This document shows, one piece after another, positions 50,630 to 59,497 of a DNA stretch of 64,000 bases (the first letter of the stretch is position 1; each line of letters starts with the position of its first letter). Made by a program: the position numbers and the translations under genes. This DNA comes from Nonomuraea jiangxiensis. Lineage in GTDB: Bacteria > Actinomycetota > Actinomycetes > Streptosporangiales > Streptosporangiaceae. Location of the stretch: positions 1 through 64,000 of the forward strand of contig NZ_FNDJ01000018.1 in NCBI RefSeq assembly GCF_900099965.1, read 5' to 3'. The notes beneath the pieces are model-generated. The model searched no databases, was not told where the DNA came from, and saw only the letters and a program-made list of their open reading frames with translations.

Positions 50630-52744
50630 TCAGGACGTGATCGCCAGGGCCAGGGGCAGGACGGCCGGGGCGCCCGCGTGGCGGACCAGGGCCGCCGCCA
50701 GCGTCATCGTCCACCCCGTGTCGACCTGGTCGTCCACGAGCAGCACCGGGCCGCCGCAGCTCCCGATCGAGGCGCCCAGCTCCCTGGGCATGGCCAGCGT
50801 GCCCCTGATCGCCCGCACCCGCTTGGCGCTGTTGAACTGCTGCCCGGGCGAGCCCGCCCGATAGCCCAGCTCCCCCAGGTAGGAAAGCCGCCCGACCTGC
50901 GCCAGCCGTTCGGCGAACCCGCGTACCAGCAGGGGCCGCGTCGCGGACGGCACGTTGACCACGGCGACCGGGCGGGAGGCCCACTCCCAGGACGACAGCA
51001 CCTGCACCACGGCCTTGAACAGGTCGTCGGGCAGCGGCCCGTCCGGCCCGTTGAACAGCTCGCGCAGCCGGTTGCCCCACCCGATGTCGGTCAGCCGCCC
51101 GAGCGCCCTGCCCGGCTCCGCGCCGAGCTCGGGCTTGATCCGCCCTGACAGGTCGGCCAGGCCGGTCGGCCACTGCTTGCGGGCCTCGATCTCGACGCCG
51201 GGGCGGCTCAGGCGTTCGCGGGCGGTCTCGACGGCCTGCGCGCCGATCTCCGGGGAGCGGTGGTCGCCGGTGCAGTTGTCGCAGCGGCCGCACGGGGCGG
51301 CGGACTCGTCGTCGAGGTGCCTGCGCAGGTACTGCTCGCGGCACTCGGACGTCGTCAGGTAGCCGAGCATGGCCTGCTGCTCGCTCTTGCGCTCGGCGGC
51401 GATGCGGGCGTAACGGTCGGTGTCGTACGACCACGGCTCCCCGGTGGCCTCCCAGCCGCCCTTGACCCGCCGGACCGCGCCGTCCACGTCGAGGACCTTG
51501 AGCATCATCTCCAGGCGGCTGCGGCTCAGGTCGACGGCGGCCTCCAGGGCGGGGGTGGACATGACGCCGCCCGCTTCGAGGGTCTGGAGGGTGGCGCGTA
51601 CGACGGGTTCGGGCGGGAACGCCAGCGAGGCGAAATACGCCCAGATCTCGCGGTCCTCCACGCCGGGCAGCAGGATCACCTCGGCCCGCTCCACCCCACG
51701 CCCGGCCCTGCCGACCTGCTGGTAGTAGGCCACCGGCGACTGGGGCGCGCCCACGTGCACCACGAACCCGAGGTCCGGCTTGTCGAACCCCATCCCGAGC
51801 GCGCTCGTCGCGACCAGCGCCTTGAGCTTGTTGTTGAGCAGCGCCTCCTCGGCCGCCAGCCGCTCGGCCGGCTCGGTCTGCCCGGAGTAGGAGGCCACTT
51901 CCAGGCCCTGTTCGCGCAGGTAACCGGCGATCTCGTGGGCGGCGGCCACGGTGAGGGTATAGACGATGCCGGAGCCGGGCAGCTCGCGCAGCGTCCGGGC
52001 GAGCCAGGCCAGCCGCTGCTCCGCCGACGGGAGGCGGACGACGCTGAGGTGCAGGCTGTCGCGCTCCAACGGGCCGCGCAGGACGAGCGTGTCCTCGCCC
52101 TCGGGCCGCAGCTCCTCGGGCAGGCGCATCTGCTCGGCCACGTCGCGGGTGACGCGGGCGTTGGCGGTGGCGGTGGTGGCCAGCACGGGGATGCCCGGCG
52201 GCAGCTCCGCGAACATCGTGGCCAGCCTGCGGTAGTCGGGCCTGAAGTCGTGGCCCCAGTCGGAGATGCAGTGAGCCTCGTCGACCACCACCAGCCCGGC
52301 GCTCTCGGCCAGCTCGGGCAGGACGTTGTCGCGGAAGTCGGGGTTGTTGAGCCGTTCGGGGCTGACCAGCAGCACGTCGACCAGCCCGTCGGCGACCTGT
52401 CCGTAGACCTCCTCCCACGCCTCGGGGTTGGCGGAGTTGATCGTGACGGCGTTGATGCCGGCGCGCTCGGCGGCGGCGATCTGGTTGCGCATGAGCGCCA
52501 GCAGCGGCGAGACGATGACCGTGGGGCCCTCGCCCAGCTCGCGCAGGAGGGCGGTGGCCACGAAGTAGACGGCCGACTTGCCCCACCCGGTGCGCTGGAC
52601 GACGAGCACCCTGCGCCGGTCCACGACGAGCGCCTCTATCGCGGCCCACTGGTCGTCACGGAGCCGCGCGTGGTCGCCGGCCAGCGCCCGCAGCTTCTCC
52701 TCGGCCTCTTCGCGCAGCATCGCCGCATCGGGGGCATCAATCAT
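50630..52744 (-). CDS. recQ: RecQ-family DNA helicase with a C-terminal phosphoribosyltransferase-like tail
   Basis: 704 residues from the ATG at 52742-52744 (AAGGAGGGC upstream). Helicase motifs: VLVVQRTGWGKSAVYFVA (Walker A), VVVDEAHCISDWGHDFRPDY (DEAH plus RecQ loop), VLATTATANARVT, and YYQQVGRAGRGVE. The zinc-binding region is CREQYLRRHL-CGRCDNC. The last ~130 residues lack an HRDC domain; instead PVLLVDDQVDTGWTMTLAA matches the PRPP-binding loop of phosphoribosyltransferases. RecQ unwinds DNA at forks and recombination intermediates; the tail's role is unknown. Confidence 0.9.
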   Translation of the reverse strand: MIDAPDAAMLREEAEEKLRALAGDHARLRDDQWAAIEALVVDRRRVLVVQRTGWGKSAVYFVATALLRELGEGPTVIVSPLLALMRNQIAAAERAGINAVTINSANPEAWEEVYGQVADGLVDVLLVSPERLNNPDFRDNVLPELAESAGLVVVDEAHCISDWGHDFRPDYRRLATMFAELPPGIPVLATTATANARVTRDVAEQMRLPEELRPEGEDTLVLRGPLERDSLHLSVVRLPSAEQRLAWLARTLRELPGSGIVYTLTVAAAHEIAGYLREQGLEVASYSGQTEPAERLAAEEALLNNKLKALVATSALGMGFDKPDLGFVVHVGAPQSPVAYYQQVGRAGRGVERAEVILLPGVEDREIWAYFASLAFPPEPVVRATLQTLEAGGVMSTPALEAAVDLSRSRLEMMLKVLDVDGAVRRVKGGWEATGEPWSYDTDRYARIAAERKSEQQAMLGYLTTSECREQYLRRHLDDESAAPCGRCDNCTGDHRSPEIGAQAVETARERLSRPGVEIEARKQWPTGLADLSGRIKPELGAEPGRALGRLTDIGWGNRLRELFNGPDGPLPDDLFKAVVQVLSSWEWASRPVAVVNVPSATRPLLVRGFAERLAQVGRLSYLGELGYRAGSPGQQFNSAKRVRAIRGTLAMPRELGASIGSCGGPVLLVDDQVDTGWTMTLAAALVRHAGAPAVLPLALAITS

Positions 52745-52835
52745 GCCCTCCTTGTTACCAGCTTCCCGTGCCCCCGCGCGCAACCTCCGGTCGTACGGGG
52801 GCGGCGCACACGTGGTCGCCATCGTGGTCACCATC

Positions 52836-52871
52836 GGGGTCGTCGTCGGGGTCGTCGTCGGGGTCGTCGTC
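52836..52871. repeat. 12-bp microsatellite
   Basis: GGGGTCGTCGTC three times in perfect tandem, in the gap between recQ and the tauD-like gene. Confidence 0.85.
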
Positions 52872-52932
52872 GGTCAAGCTGGTCACCAGCTTTCCCGGCG
52901 GGCATGGAAGCACCACCCAGGGGGCCCAGTTC

Positions 52933-53046
52933 GCGCACGTCACGGCGCCCCGCCCCGTGCGGGTCAGAGGGCGTTTTCCTGGAGGCCGCCCGCCGGGTGC
53001 GGCGGGTGGCGGTGCCGTTGGCTCCGCCGTACCGGATGGGGTTTTC
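52933..53046. repeat. Interspersed repeat, copy 1 (most complete)
   Basis: Starts GCGCACGTCACGGCG, contains GTGCGGGTCAGAGGGCG then TTTTCCTGGAGGC, GTGCGGCGGGTGGCGG, CCGTACCGGATGGGGTTTTC. The first half recurs at 57,842 and the second half at 61,279. Its right end reaches the stop of the dioxygenase gene. No protein-coding potential was recognised. Confidence 0.7.
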
Positions 53047-53869
53047 AGGTCTTGTCGGCGTGCTCGGGGAAGGCGTTGATGGTGACGCGGTGCATGCGGC
53101 GGCGTTCGGTGTAGTCGGCGACCGCGTAGTGCTGGGTGGGGCGGTTGTCCCAGAAGGCGAGGGTGCCCGGGCGCCACCTCAGCCTCAGCTGGAACTCCGG
53201 CGACCTGATGTGATCCGTGAGGAGCGGCAGCAGCGCCTCGTTCTCCCGATCGGTCAGCCCCACGAGGCGGGTCGTGGAGGCGCGGTTGACGAAGAGGGCC
53301 TTGCGGCCGGTCTCGGCGTGTACGCGCACCACCGGACGTTCCACCGGCGGCCACTTCGCCTGGATCTCGGCCAGATCGAACGGGTGCCCCTTCGCGATCG
53401 CCTTCTTCATCGACATCGTGATGTCGTGCGTGGCCGTCAGTTCGTCGCACAGCCGCTGCATCGACGGCGAGAGCGTCTCATAAGCCAGGTACGTGTTCGC
53501 CCAGCACGTGTCCCCGCCCACAGTGGGCAACTGGACGCAGCGCAGCAGGGATCCCATCGGCGGGGTCGGTTCGAAGGTGTTGTCGCTGTGCCATTCGTCC
53601 GCGCCCTCCCCCTTGGGCGACGTCTGGTCGAGTACGTGGATCGGGCTGCCGGAGTCCCGCTTGAAGGCGGGGTGGTTGAGCGTGCCGAAGTTCAGGGCGA
53701 ACTGCAGGTGCTGCTCGTCGTCGATCCCCGTTTCGCGGAAGAACAGCACGAGGTGCCTGAGCCAGCCCGCCCGCAGGATCTCGACCTCTTCCTGGGCCAG
53801 CGGCTTGCGCAGATCGACCCCGGTGACCTCGGCGCCGATGTGCTTGGTCACGGGATGGAACTCGATCAT
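53045..53869 (-). CDS. TauD/TfdA-family Fe(II)/2-oxoglutarate dioxygenase
   Basis: 274 residues from the ATG at 53867-53869 with GGAGGCGTC upstream. The iron-binding His-x-Asp lies in ADEWHSDNTFEPTPPMGSLL, the distal His in FWDNRPTQHYAVADYTERRR, and the 2-oxoglutarate Arg follows. Family members oxidise taurine, aryloxyalkanoates and similar compounds to release sulfite or open the side chain. The substrate is not evident. It is monocistronic with a palindromic operator 50 bp upstream. Confidence 0.92.
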   Translation of the reverse strand: MIEFHPVTKHIGAEVTGVDLRKPLAQEEVEILRAGWLRHLVLFFRETGIDDEQHLQFALNFGTLNHPAFKRDSGSPIHVLDQTSPKGEGADEWHSDNTFEPTPPMGSLLRCVQLPTVGGDTCWANTYLAYETLSPSMQRLCDELTATHDITMSMKKAIAKGHPFDLAEIQAKWPPVERPVVRVHAETGRKALFVNRASTTRLVGLTDRENEALLPLLTDHIRSPEFQLRLRWRPGTLAFWDNRPTQHYAVADYTERRRMHRVTINAFPEHADKT

Positions 53870-53918
53870 GACGCCTCCGGACAAGAGGGGGGTGACCGCA
53901 GTGTCCCGAACGTAACAC

Positions 53919-53934
53919 CCAAGCAATTGCTTGG
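53919..53934. promoter_or_regulatory. 16-bp perfect palindrome in the dioxygenase promoter
   Basis: CCAAGCAATTGCTTGG. On the minus strand TTGACC overlaps its left edge (as a -35) and TTACGT follows about 17 bases later, so a bound repressor would cover the promoter. The shape is typical of TetR-family operators; no TetR gene is in the window. Confidence 0.6.
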
Positions 53935-53939
53935 TCAAC

Positions 53940-54494
53940 GAATCGCCCTCCGGTCGACACGGAGCCCGCCTATCGAACAGATATGCGAGAAGCGGCGAGG
54001 ATCGGGTATCCTCTTGCCTCGGCAGGATGTTCGACGCCATGCTCTCCCGGGTCACCGGGCCGAGTCGGCCAAATCCTGCGTGACCAGCCCAGTCATCGGC
54101 GTGGGAGGTGCCCTTGACGACTCCGTGCCGCGTGCCCGGCAGGACCCGTCCCGTGCCCGCGCGGCGACCGGCCTCGCCTTGCTGGAGGTTCGCGACGACG
54201 GCCACGGGCTTACCTCACTCGCGCCCGCCAAGGCGGAAGGAACGCTCCGGATACATCACTGGAGACCTGGCTCGTGCCATCATCTCCAGGGGGCGAAGAC
54301 GTCGGCACCCATACCGGTCGCGTGGCCGTGCTCCTCTGGCCGTCACCGAGTCGCGACCGGGACGGGATACGTTGACACCCCACAGGCCGATCTGACGCTG
54401 CTCCAGCGGGCTGACGGCTACGGTTACAGCACAAGGACAGAAGGAGGATGCGCTTCCCCTCGGCGCGACGGCCGAGGCAGCCGCGCAGCACAAG
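53940..54494. other. Intergenic before parC, no recognisable gene
   Basis: About 555 bp. No frame gives a convincing family match; a short stretch near 54,180-54,225 (LALLEVRDDGHGL) faintly resembles a histidine-kinase ATPase fragment but is too short to call. A strong AGAAGGAGG lies at 54,439-54,447, 48 bases before the parC ATG. Confidence 0.35.
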
Positions 54495-57014
54495 ATGGCC
54501 CGACGCACGACTGCACCCCCGCCTGAGGATTTCGAGGAGCGGATCGTCGACATCGACGTCTCCTCGGAAATGCGCACGAGTTACCTCGAGTACGCCTACT
54601 CGGTTATCTACCAGCGCGCCCTGCCCGACGCTCGTGACGGACTCAAGCCGGTGCAGCGGCGCATCCTCTACTCGATGAGCGAGATGGGCCTGCGCCCCGA
54701 CCGCGGGCACGTCAAGTGCTCGCGCGTCGTCGGCGACGTCATGGGCAAGCTCCACCCGCACGGCGACTCCGCGATCTACGACGCCCTCGTCCGCCTGGCG
54801 CAGCCGTTCTCCATGCGCCTGCCCCTCGTGGACGGCCACGGCAACTTCGGCTCGCCCGACGACCTGCCCGCCGCCATGCGTTACACCGAGGCCAGGCTGG
54901 CCCCGGCGGCGATGCTCATGGTCGAGTCGCTCGACGAGGACACCGTCGACTTCAAGCCCAACTACGACGGCCAGGAGACCGAACCCGCGGTCATGCCGTC
55001 GGCCTTCCCCAACCTGCTGGTCAACGGCACGAGCGGGATCGCGGTCGGCATGGCCACCAACATGGCCCCGCACAACCTCGCCGAGGTCGTGGCCGCCGCC
55101 CGCCACCTGATCAAGAAGCCGGACGCGACGCTCGACGAGCTGATGCGGTTCGTGCCGGGTCCCGACCTGCCGACCGGCGGCTCGATCATCGGGCTGCAGG
55201 GGGTCAGGGACGCCTACGAGAGCGGGCGCGGCACGTTCCGCATGCGGGCCAAGTGCGCGGTCGAGCAGATCACCCCGCGCCGCAAGGGCATCGTCGTCAC
55301 CGAGCTCCCCTACAACGTCGGCCCCGAGCGCGTCGTCACCAAGATCCGGGAGCTGGTCACCAGCAAAAAGCTGCAGGGCATCGCCGACCTCAAGGACCTC
55401 ACCGACCGGCACAAGGGCCTGCGCCTGGTCATCGAGATCAAAAACGGCTTCATCCCCGAGGCCGTCCTGGAGGAGCTCTACCGGCTGACGCCGATGGAGG
55501 AGACCTTCGGCATCAACAACGTCGCCCTGGTCGACGGCGAGCCCCGCACGCTGGGCCTGCGCGAGATGCTCCAGGTCTACGTGGACCACCGGCTCGAAGT
55601 CGTGCGCCGCAGGACGGAGTTCCGTCGCCGCAAGCGCGAAGAACGCCTCCACCTGGTCGACGGCCTCGTCATCGCCCTGCTGAACATCGACGAGGTCATC
55701 CAGGTCATCCGCTCCTCCGACGACTCGTCGCAGGCGCGGACGCGGTTGATGGACGTGTTCTCGCTGAGCGAGATCCAGGCCTCCTACATCCTCGACACGC
55801 CGCTGCGCCGCCTGACCCGCTACGACAAGCTGGAGCTCGACCGCGAGAAGCAGACGCTGACCGAGGAGATCGCCGCGCTCTCCGAGATCCTCTCCTCGGA
55901 GACCAAGCTGCGGCAGGTGGTCTCCGGCGAGCTCTCCGACGTGGCCAAGAAATACGCCACGCCCCGCCGTACTGTCCTGCTGGAGGCCCCGGGCGTCACC
56001 CGCACCGCGGCGATCTCGCTCCAGGTGGCCGACGACCCGTGCCTGGCGCTGCTGTCCTCGACCGGCCTGCTGGCCCGCACCGCCGACGCCACGCCGCTGC
56101 CGGGCGAGGGCGATCGCGCGGCGCACGACGTGCTGGTGTCGGTCGTACGGACCTCCGTACGCGGTGAGGTCGGCGTCGTGACGTCACTGGGCCGGTTGAT
56201 CCGGGTCCAGGTGGTGGACCTGCCGACGCTGCCGCCCGCGGCCAACCCGCCGTCGTTGTCGGGCGGCCACCCGGTCTCCGAATACGTCTCGCTGCAGCCC
56301 GACGAGAAGGTCGTCGGCCTCGGCTCCCTCGATCCCGACGGCCCCGGCCTGGCCCTGGGCACGGCGCAGGGAGTGGTCAAGCGGGTGGTGCCGGACTATC
56401 CGGCCAACCGCGACGACTTCGAGGTGATCGCGCTCAAGGACGGCGACCACGTGGTGGGCGCCGTGGAGCTGGTGTCCGAGGCTCACGACCTGGTGTTCAT
56501 CTCCTCCGACGCCCAGTTGCTGCGTTTCCCGGCCTCCCTGGTGCGCCCGCAGGGCCGTCCGGCGGGCGGCATGGCGGGCATCCGGCTGGACGACGGGTCC
56601 AGGGTGATCTGGTTCGGCGTCGTCGACCCCGATCGCCCCGCGCAGGTGGTCACGATAGCGGGCTCCTCCACGGCACTGCCCGGCACGCAGGTGGGGGGCG
56701 GCAAGGTGGCCGACTACGCGGACTTCCCCGCCAAGGGGCGGGCCACGGGCGGGGTGCGGGCCCAGCGGTTCCTGAAGGGCGAGGACGAGCTCCTGCTGGC
56801 CTGGGCCGGCCCGGCCCCGGCCAAGGCGGTCTCGGCGGTGGGCAAGCCGGTGCCACTGCCGGAGGAGCTGGGCCGCAGAGACGGCTCCGGCGTCCGCCTC
56901 ACCCACACGATCGGCGCCATCGGCGGCGCCATCGCCTCAGACCCCACCTCCTTGCCCACCACGTCCACCTCCACCACCGGCTCCGAGCCAGACGAGGACG
57001 ACGAGGAGGAATAA
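54495..57014 (+). CDS. parC: Type IIA topoisomerase subunit A (ParC / GyrA-like)
   Basis: 839 residues. The breakage-reunion domain contains DARDGLKPVQRRILYSMSEM, the quinolone-region KLHPHGDSAIYDALVRL (Ser92 and Asp96, the wild-type drug-sensitive residues) and the catalytic Tyr130 in LPAAMRYTEARLAP. The C-terminal beta-propeller is present but lacks a clear GyrA box and ends in an acidic tail (TGSEPDEDDEEE). This favours topoisomerase IV (decatenation) over gyrase. The B subunit is not in the window. Confidence 0.92.
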   Translation: MARRTTAPPPEDFEERIVDIDVSSEMRTSYLEYAYSVIYQRALPDARDGLKPVQRRILYSMSEMGLRPDRGHVKCSRVVGDVMGKLHPHGDSAIYDALVRLAQPFSMRLPLVDGHGNFGSPDDLPAAMRYTEARLAPAAMLMVESLDEDTVDFKPNYDGQETEPAVMPSAFPNLLVNGTSGIAVGMATNMAPHNLAEVVAAARHLIKKPDATLDELMRFVPGPDLPTGGSIIGLQGVRDAYESGRGTFRMRAKCAVEQITPRRKGIVVTELPYNVGPERVVTKIRELVTSKKLQGIADLKDLTDRHKGLRLVIEIKNGFIPEAVLEELYRLTPMEETFGINNVALVDGEPRTLGLREMLQVYVDHRLEVVRRRTEFRRRKREERLHLVDGLVIALLNIDEVIQVIRSSDDSSQARTRLMDVFSLSEIQASYILDTPLRRLTRYDKLELDREKQTLTEEIAALSEILSSETKLRQVVSGELSDVAKKYATPRRTVLLEAPGVTRTAAISLQVADDPCLALLSSTGLLARTADATPLPGEGDRAAHDVLVSVVRTSVRGEVGVVTSLGRLIRVQVVDLPTLPPAANPPSLSGGHPVSEYVSLQPDEKVVGLGSLDPDGPGLALGTAQGVVKRVVPDYPANRDDFEVIALKDGDHVVGAVELVSEAHDLVFISSDAQLLRFPASLVRPQGRPAGGMAGIRLDDGSRVIWFGVVDPDRPAQVVTIAGSSTALPGTQVGGGKVADYADFPAKGRATGGVRAQRFLKGEDELLLAWAGPAPAKAVSAVGKPVPLPEELGRRDGSGVRLTHTIGAIGGAIASDPTSLPTTSTSTTGSEPDEDDEEE

Positions 57015-57062
57015 CCCCCCCAACGGCCCACCTCCCAAGGGCCCACGACTCCCCAGGGGGTC

Positions 57063-57268
57063 ACAGCTCCTCGCGGGCTGCGACCCCCTACGGGCGACGA
57101 CTCTTGCCAGGCCACGACTCCCCACGGACTACGGCTCCTGGCGGGCCACGACTCTTGGCAGGCCACGACTCCCCACGGGCTACGGCTCTTCGCGGGCTAC
57201 GGCTCTTCGCGCACTGCGACTCCCAGCGGGCTACGGCTCCCCAACGGCTACGGCTCTCGGCGCGCTCG
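57063..57268. repeat. 17-bp tandem array, about 12 degenerate copies
   Basis: Units such as GCTACGGCTCTTCGCGG and GCCACGACTCCCCACGG follow each other with a 17-bp period just after parC. Not a CRISPR: there are no unique spacers. Confidence 0.8.
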
Positions 57269-57440
57269 AGTTTCCCGGCGTGCTGGGACTCGGGGCGGGG
57301 AGTGGGTGGTGGTCCCGGGGGCCACTTCACGGGAGCGAGGCCCGGCGCACAGTGGACCGGAAACCACGTGGACTGCGATGCTCACAGGCGCTACTTCGGG
57401 AGCGCGCGGGTCCCGCGCACGCGGGACTGCGGTGGCCCGG

Positions 57441-57568
57441 CCCTGCGGGGCTGCGAGCCTGCGGGGCTGCGAGCGTGCGGAGTTGCGAGCGTGTAGGCGC
57501 GCAGGGCTGTAGGTGTGCGGGCGCGCAGGAATGTCGGCGTGCCGGCGGGCAGGACTGTGGGCGTGCGG
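57441..57568. repeat. 16-bp tandem array, 8 copies
   Basis: CCTGCGGGGCTGCGAG twice exactly, then CGTGCGGAGTTGCGAG and five more diverged 16-bp units. It follows the 17-bp array after about 170 bp of unique DNA. No gene is recognised between 57,015 and 57,890. Confidence 0.75.
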
Positions 57569-57841
57569 GGTTGTCTCCAGCGCGCTGCGCCGACGTGCCG
57601 GAGGCGTCTCCAGACGGTCTCGCCGCAGTCGCAGGCCCAGGCGGTCTGGTGGACGCCCGGCTCGTCTCGTAAGGCAATGCCCGGCCCGCCCCCTCGTGAG
57701 ACACCACCCATGCGCTCTCCGCGACACCACCCTGGCGGACACTGTGACACCGCCCAGTCCGCCTCGTGGGACGCCATCCGCTTCACCTCCGTGAGCCGTC
57801 GCCCAGGCGGTGGCCGTGGCTCCACCAAGGCGGTTCAGGAG

Positions 57842-57892
57842 GCGCACGTTACGGCGGCCCGCCCTGTGCGGACCAGAGGGCGTTTTCCTGGA
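57842..57892. repeat. Interspersed repeat, copy 2 (5' half only)
   Basis: GCGCACGTTACGGCGGCCC, then GTGCGGACCAGAGGGCG and TTTTCCTGGA, matching 52,933-52,983. It breaks off where istB sequence begins. Confidence 0.7.
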
Positions 57893-58009
57893 ACACTCCT
57901 GCGGGATCGGCTCCTGCACCACTGCGAGGTCCTGGCGATCAACGGCCCCAGCTACCGGCTCAAGAACCGGCTGGCCACCGTCGACATCCACATCACCGCC
58001 ACCGGCTGA
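57893..58009 (+). pseudogene. IS21-family istB C-terminal remnant
   Basis: The frame reads TLLRDRLLHHCEVLAINGP, SYRLKNRLATVDIH and stops at 58,009. DRLLHH followed by I-x-G-x-S-Y-R-L is the C-terminal signature of IstB, the ATPase helper of IS21 transposition. Only about 38 codons remain. It is fused at its left to a broken copy of the interspersed repeat. Confidence 0.75.
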
Positions 58010-58727
58010 CCTCACCGGTCGGCGTCAACGCGAGCACACCCGTTCCCTGCACCCTGGTCTCCTGCGTCAACGTGAACGGGCTGACGCCGTAGGAGGCGGC
58101 GATCTCAGGGGCTAGATCGAAAGCGGCCCACTTCCACGCCTCGATCTGTTCATCGCCCGCGCTCCGCAGGTCTCCGTCGGCTGGCAGCCCCAGTTCCAGG
58201 CACTTGGCTTGTTCCTGGGGCAGTGATTCGCCGAGGGTCAGCAGTTCGTCCTCGGGTTCGCCGGTCGCCGCATACCGGCGAATGACGCGGCCGTGCTCGG
58301 CCACCAGCCATGCCGATCCGTCTCCTTGCGCGCCGTAATAGTAAGCCTGGGCCCCTCCGTAGCAGGCGCTGAGCGCCTCGCACAACCGGAGCACATCCTC
58401 CTGACGCGCGCGGTCACAGGGATCGCACCAGGCTCCGATGACCAGGGTCCAGCCATCTACTTCGGGAGTGACGAAAACCCGTGACAGGTGACGAAAATCA
58501 TCGGGGTCGCCGTGTCCATCGGCGTCGATCACTTCTCTGGCCTCGGCGAACGTGATCGGCCTGGGCGAGGACAGGCCGAGAACGTCCATGATGCCCGCCT
58601 GGTCACCGGTCGGGACCGCGATCCAGTGGTTCCAGCATGTCCATACCGGCTCAGGCCAGTCCTTCACCTCTGCCTGCACGGGGCCACTATGCCAGGTACA
58701 CCGAACCGTCAGCACGGGGGGATTCAC
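57993..58727 (-). CDS. Hypothetical protein, unknown function
   Basis: Up to 244 residues from a GTG at 58,727; the exact start is uncertain because there is no ribosome binding site and the preceding DNA is a DUF397 remnant that reads into it. The protein is acidic with Trp-rich motifs (HSGPVQAEVKDWPEPVWTCW, VDGWTLVIGAWCDPCDR, SAWLVAEHGRVIRRYAATGE). That mix is reminiscent of immunity-type or SMI1-like small globular proteins, but I do not recognise a family. Its 3' end overlaps the istB remnant by 17 bp. Confidence 0.6.
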   Translation of the reverse strand: MNPPVLTVRCTWHSGPVQAEVKDWPEPVWTCWNHWIAVPTGDQAGIMDVLGLSSPRPITFAEAREVIDADGHGDPDDFRHLSRVFVTPEVDGWTLVIGAWCDPCDRARQEDVLRLCEALSACYGGAQAYYYGAQGDGSAWLVAEHGRVIRRYAATGEPEDELLTLGESLPQEQAKCLELGLPADGDLRSAGDEQIEAWKWAAFDLAPEIAASYGVSPFTLTQETRVQGTGVLALTPTGEVSRWR

Positions 58728-58801
58728 GCAGAGGTGTACGTCGACATGTTGCCGCTACAGCTGCCTTTGCGCCACGGGAGGTCAGTATCAGACTGCTGCA
58801 T
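58724..58801 (-). pseudogene. DUF397 gene remnant
   Basis: An ATG at 58,799-58,801 with AAGGAG upstream starts QQSDTDLPWRKGSCSGN, the classic DUF397 opening (W-R-K-S-S-x-S-G-N). The frame then stops at 58,724; shifting frame gives VDVH, as expected after SGN-x-C-V, so a small deletion broke it. DUF397 proteins are normally 60-70 residues and pair with the DUF5753 regulator found just upstream. Confidence 0.65.
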
Positions 58802-58812
58802 AGCAACTCCTT

Positions 58813-59000
58813 TCAGTCCCCTTCGCTCAGGGATCTCAGTAGTGCAGTGGTGTCGGTGGGGCTCAACGTCACGGCGCGAAGGTGTTCAAATGTCAGGTCA
58901 TGCCTGATCAGCTCGGTCTCCTCTTCGAGGAAGAGATCACCTCCCATGCTGTCCACGTAAACGATGTCGAGCTGACCGCTCGGGGCGCGGTGCGGCTGGG
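58813..59000 (-). pseudogene. DUF5753 (Scr1-type regulator) C-terminal remnant
   Basis: The frame reads SGQLDIVYVDSMGGDLFLEE, ETELIRHDLTFEHLRAVTLS, PTDTTALLRSLSEGD-stop. This is the end of the DUF5753 domain of XRE regulators (I-V-Y-V-x-S-x-x-G-D-L-x-L-E). The helix-turn-helix and the rest of the domain are missing. Order and orientation with DUF397 downstream are canonical. Confidence 0.65.
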
Positions 59001-59368
59001 CGCATGAGACGGGGGTGGGGCTCCTCGTGCATCCCGAGACGGTTCACGATGACCTCTGACGCCTGATCAGGGAGGCGGCATCGCGGGGGCAATCCCCTAG
59101 CGGTGCCGTCCAAGCACTACGGCGAGAGCCCCCGTTGCCGGCCCGAGCCGCCGAAGGCATCCGAAGGACAGCCGTTGAGGCTAGGTCGGCCGGCGACGGG
59201 CGCGGCCTTGGAGCTGCTGTTAGCGGTCATGTGGAACCTGGTAGGCGGACACATCATGCCTGGTAGATGGCCAGGTGCCTCCCGGTGGGGGACATAGGAA
59301 CTCCAGGTAGACGGACAGCGATCGGGCACGATGGCGGCCGAGCGCGAGTCGCGCTGCGCCAAATTACG
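59001..59368. other. Intergenic, no recognisable gene
   Basis: Nothing resembling a gene or structured RNA was recognised between the DUF5753 remnant and the MFS promoter. Confidence 0.4.
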
Positions 59369-59398
59369 TTGACAGCACGCAGTCGACCTCAGCAGTAT
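59369..59398 (+). promoter_or_regulatory. Candidate promoter of the MFS gene
   Basis: TTGACA (59369-59374), 18 bases, CAGTAT (59393-59398): perfect -35 and a fair -10, about 100 bp before the ATG. Confidence 0.45.
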
Positions 59399-59497
59399 CT
59401 CGGCGAACAGTCGTGTTCGATCCAGTGAGAGGGACGGGACGAATCATGCGCGGACTCGTGTGCCCAGAAGCCACCGCTGACCTGCACACGAGGAGCC

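Noticed and set aside
51260..54526. 1,088-residue plus-strand frame
   Set aside because: It covers recQ, tauD and an intergenic region in the opposite sense and resembles no protein; a composition artefact.
54448..54678. Alternative start with SD AGAAGGAGG before parC
   Set aside because: The ATG is out of frame with parC and gives a Ser/Arg-rich peptide; parC has its conserved N-terminus at 54,495.
57063..57568. Possible CRISPR array
   Set aside because: The repeats are directly contiguous with no spacers, and no cas gene is present.
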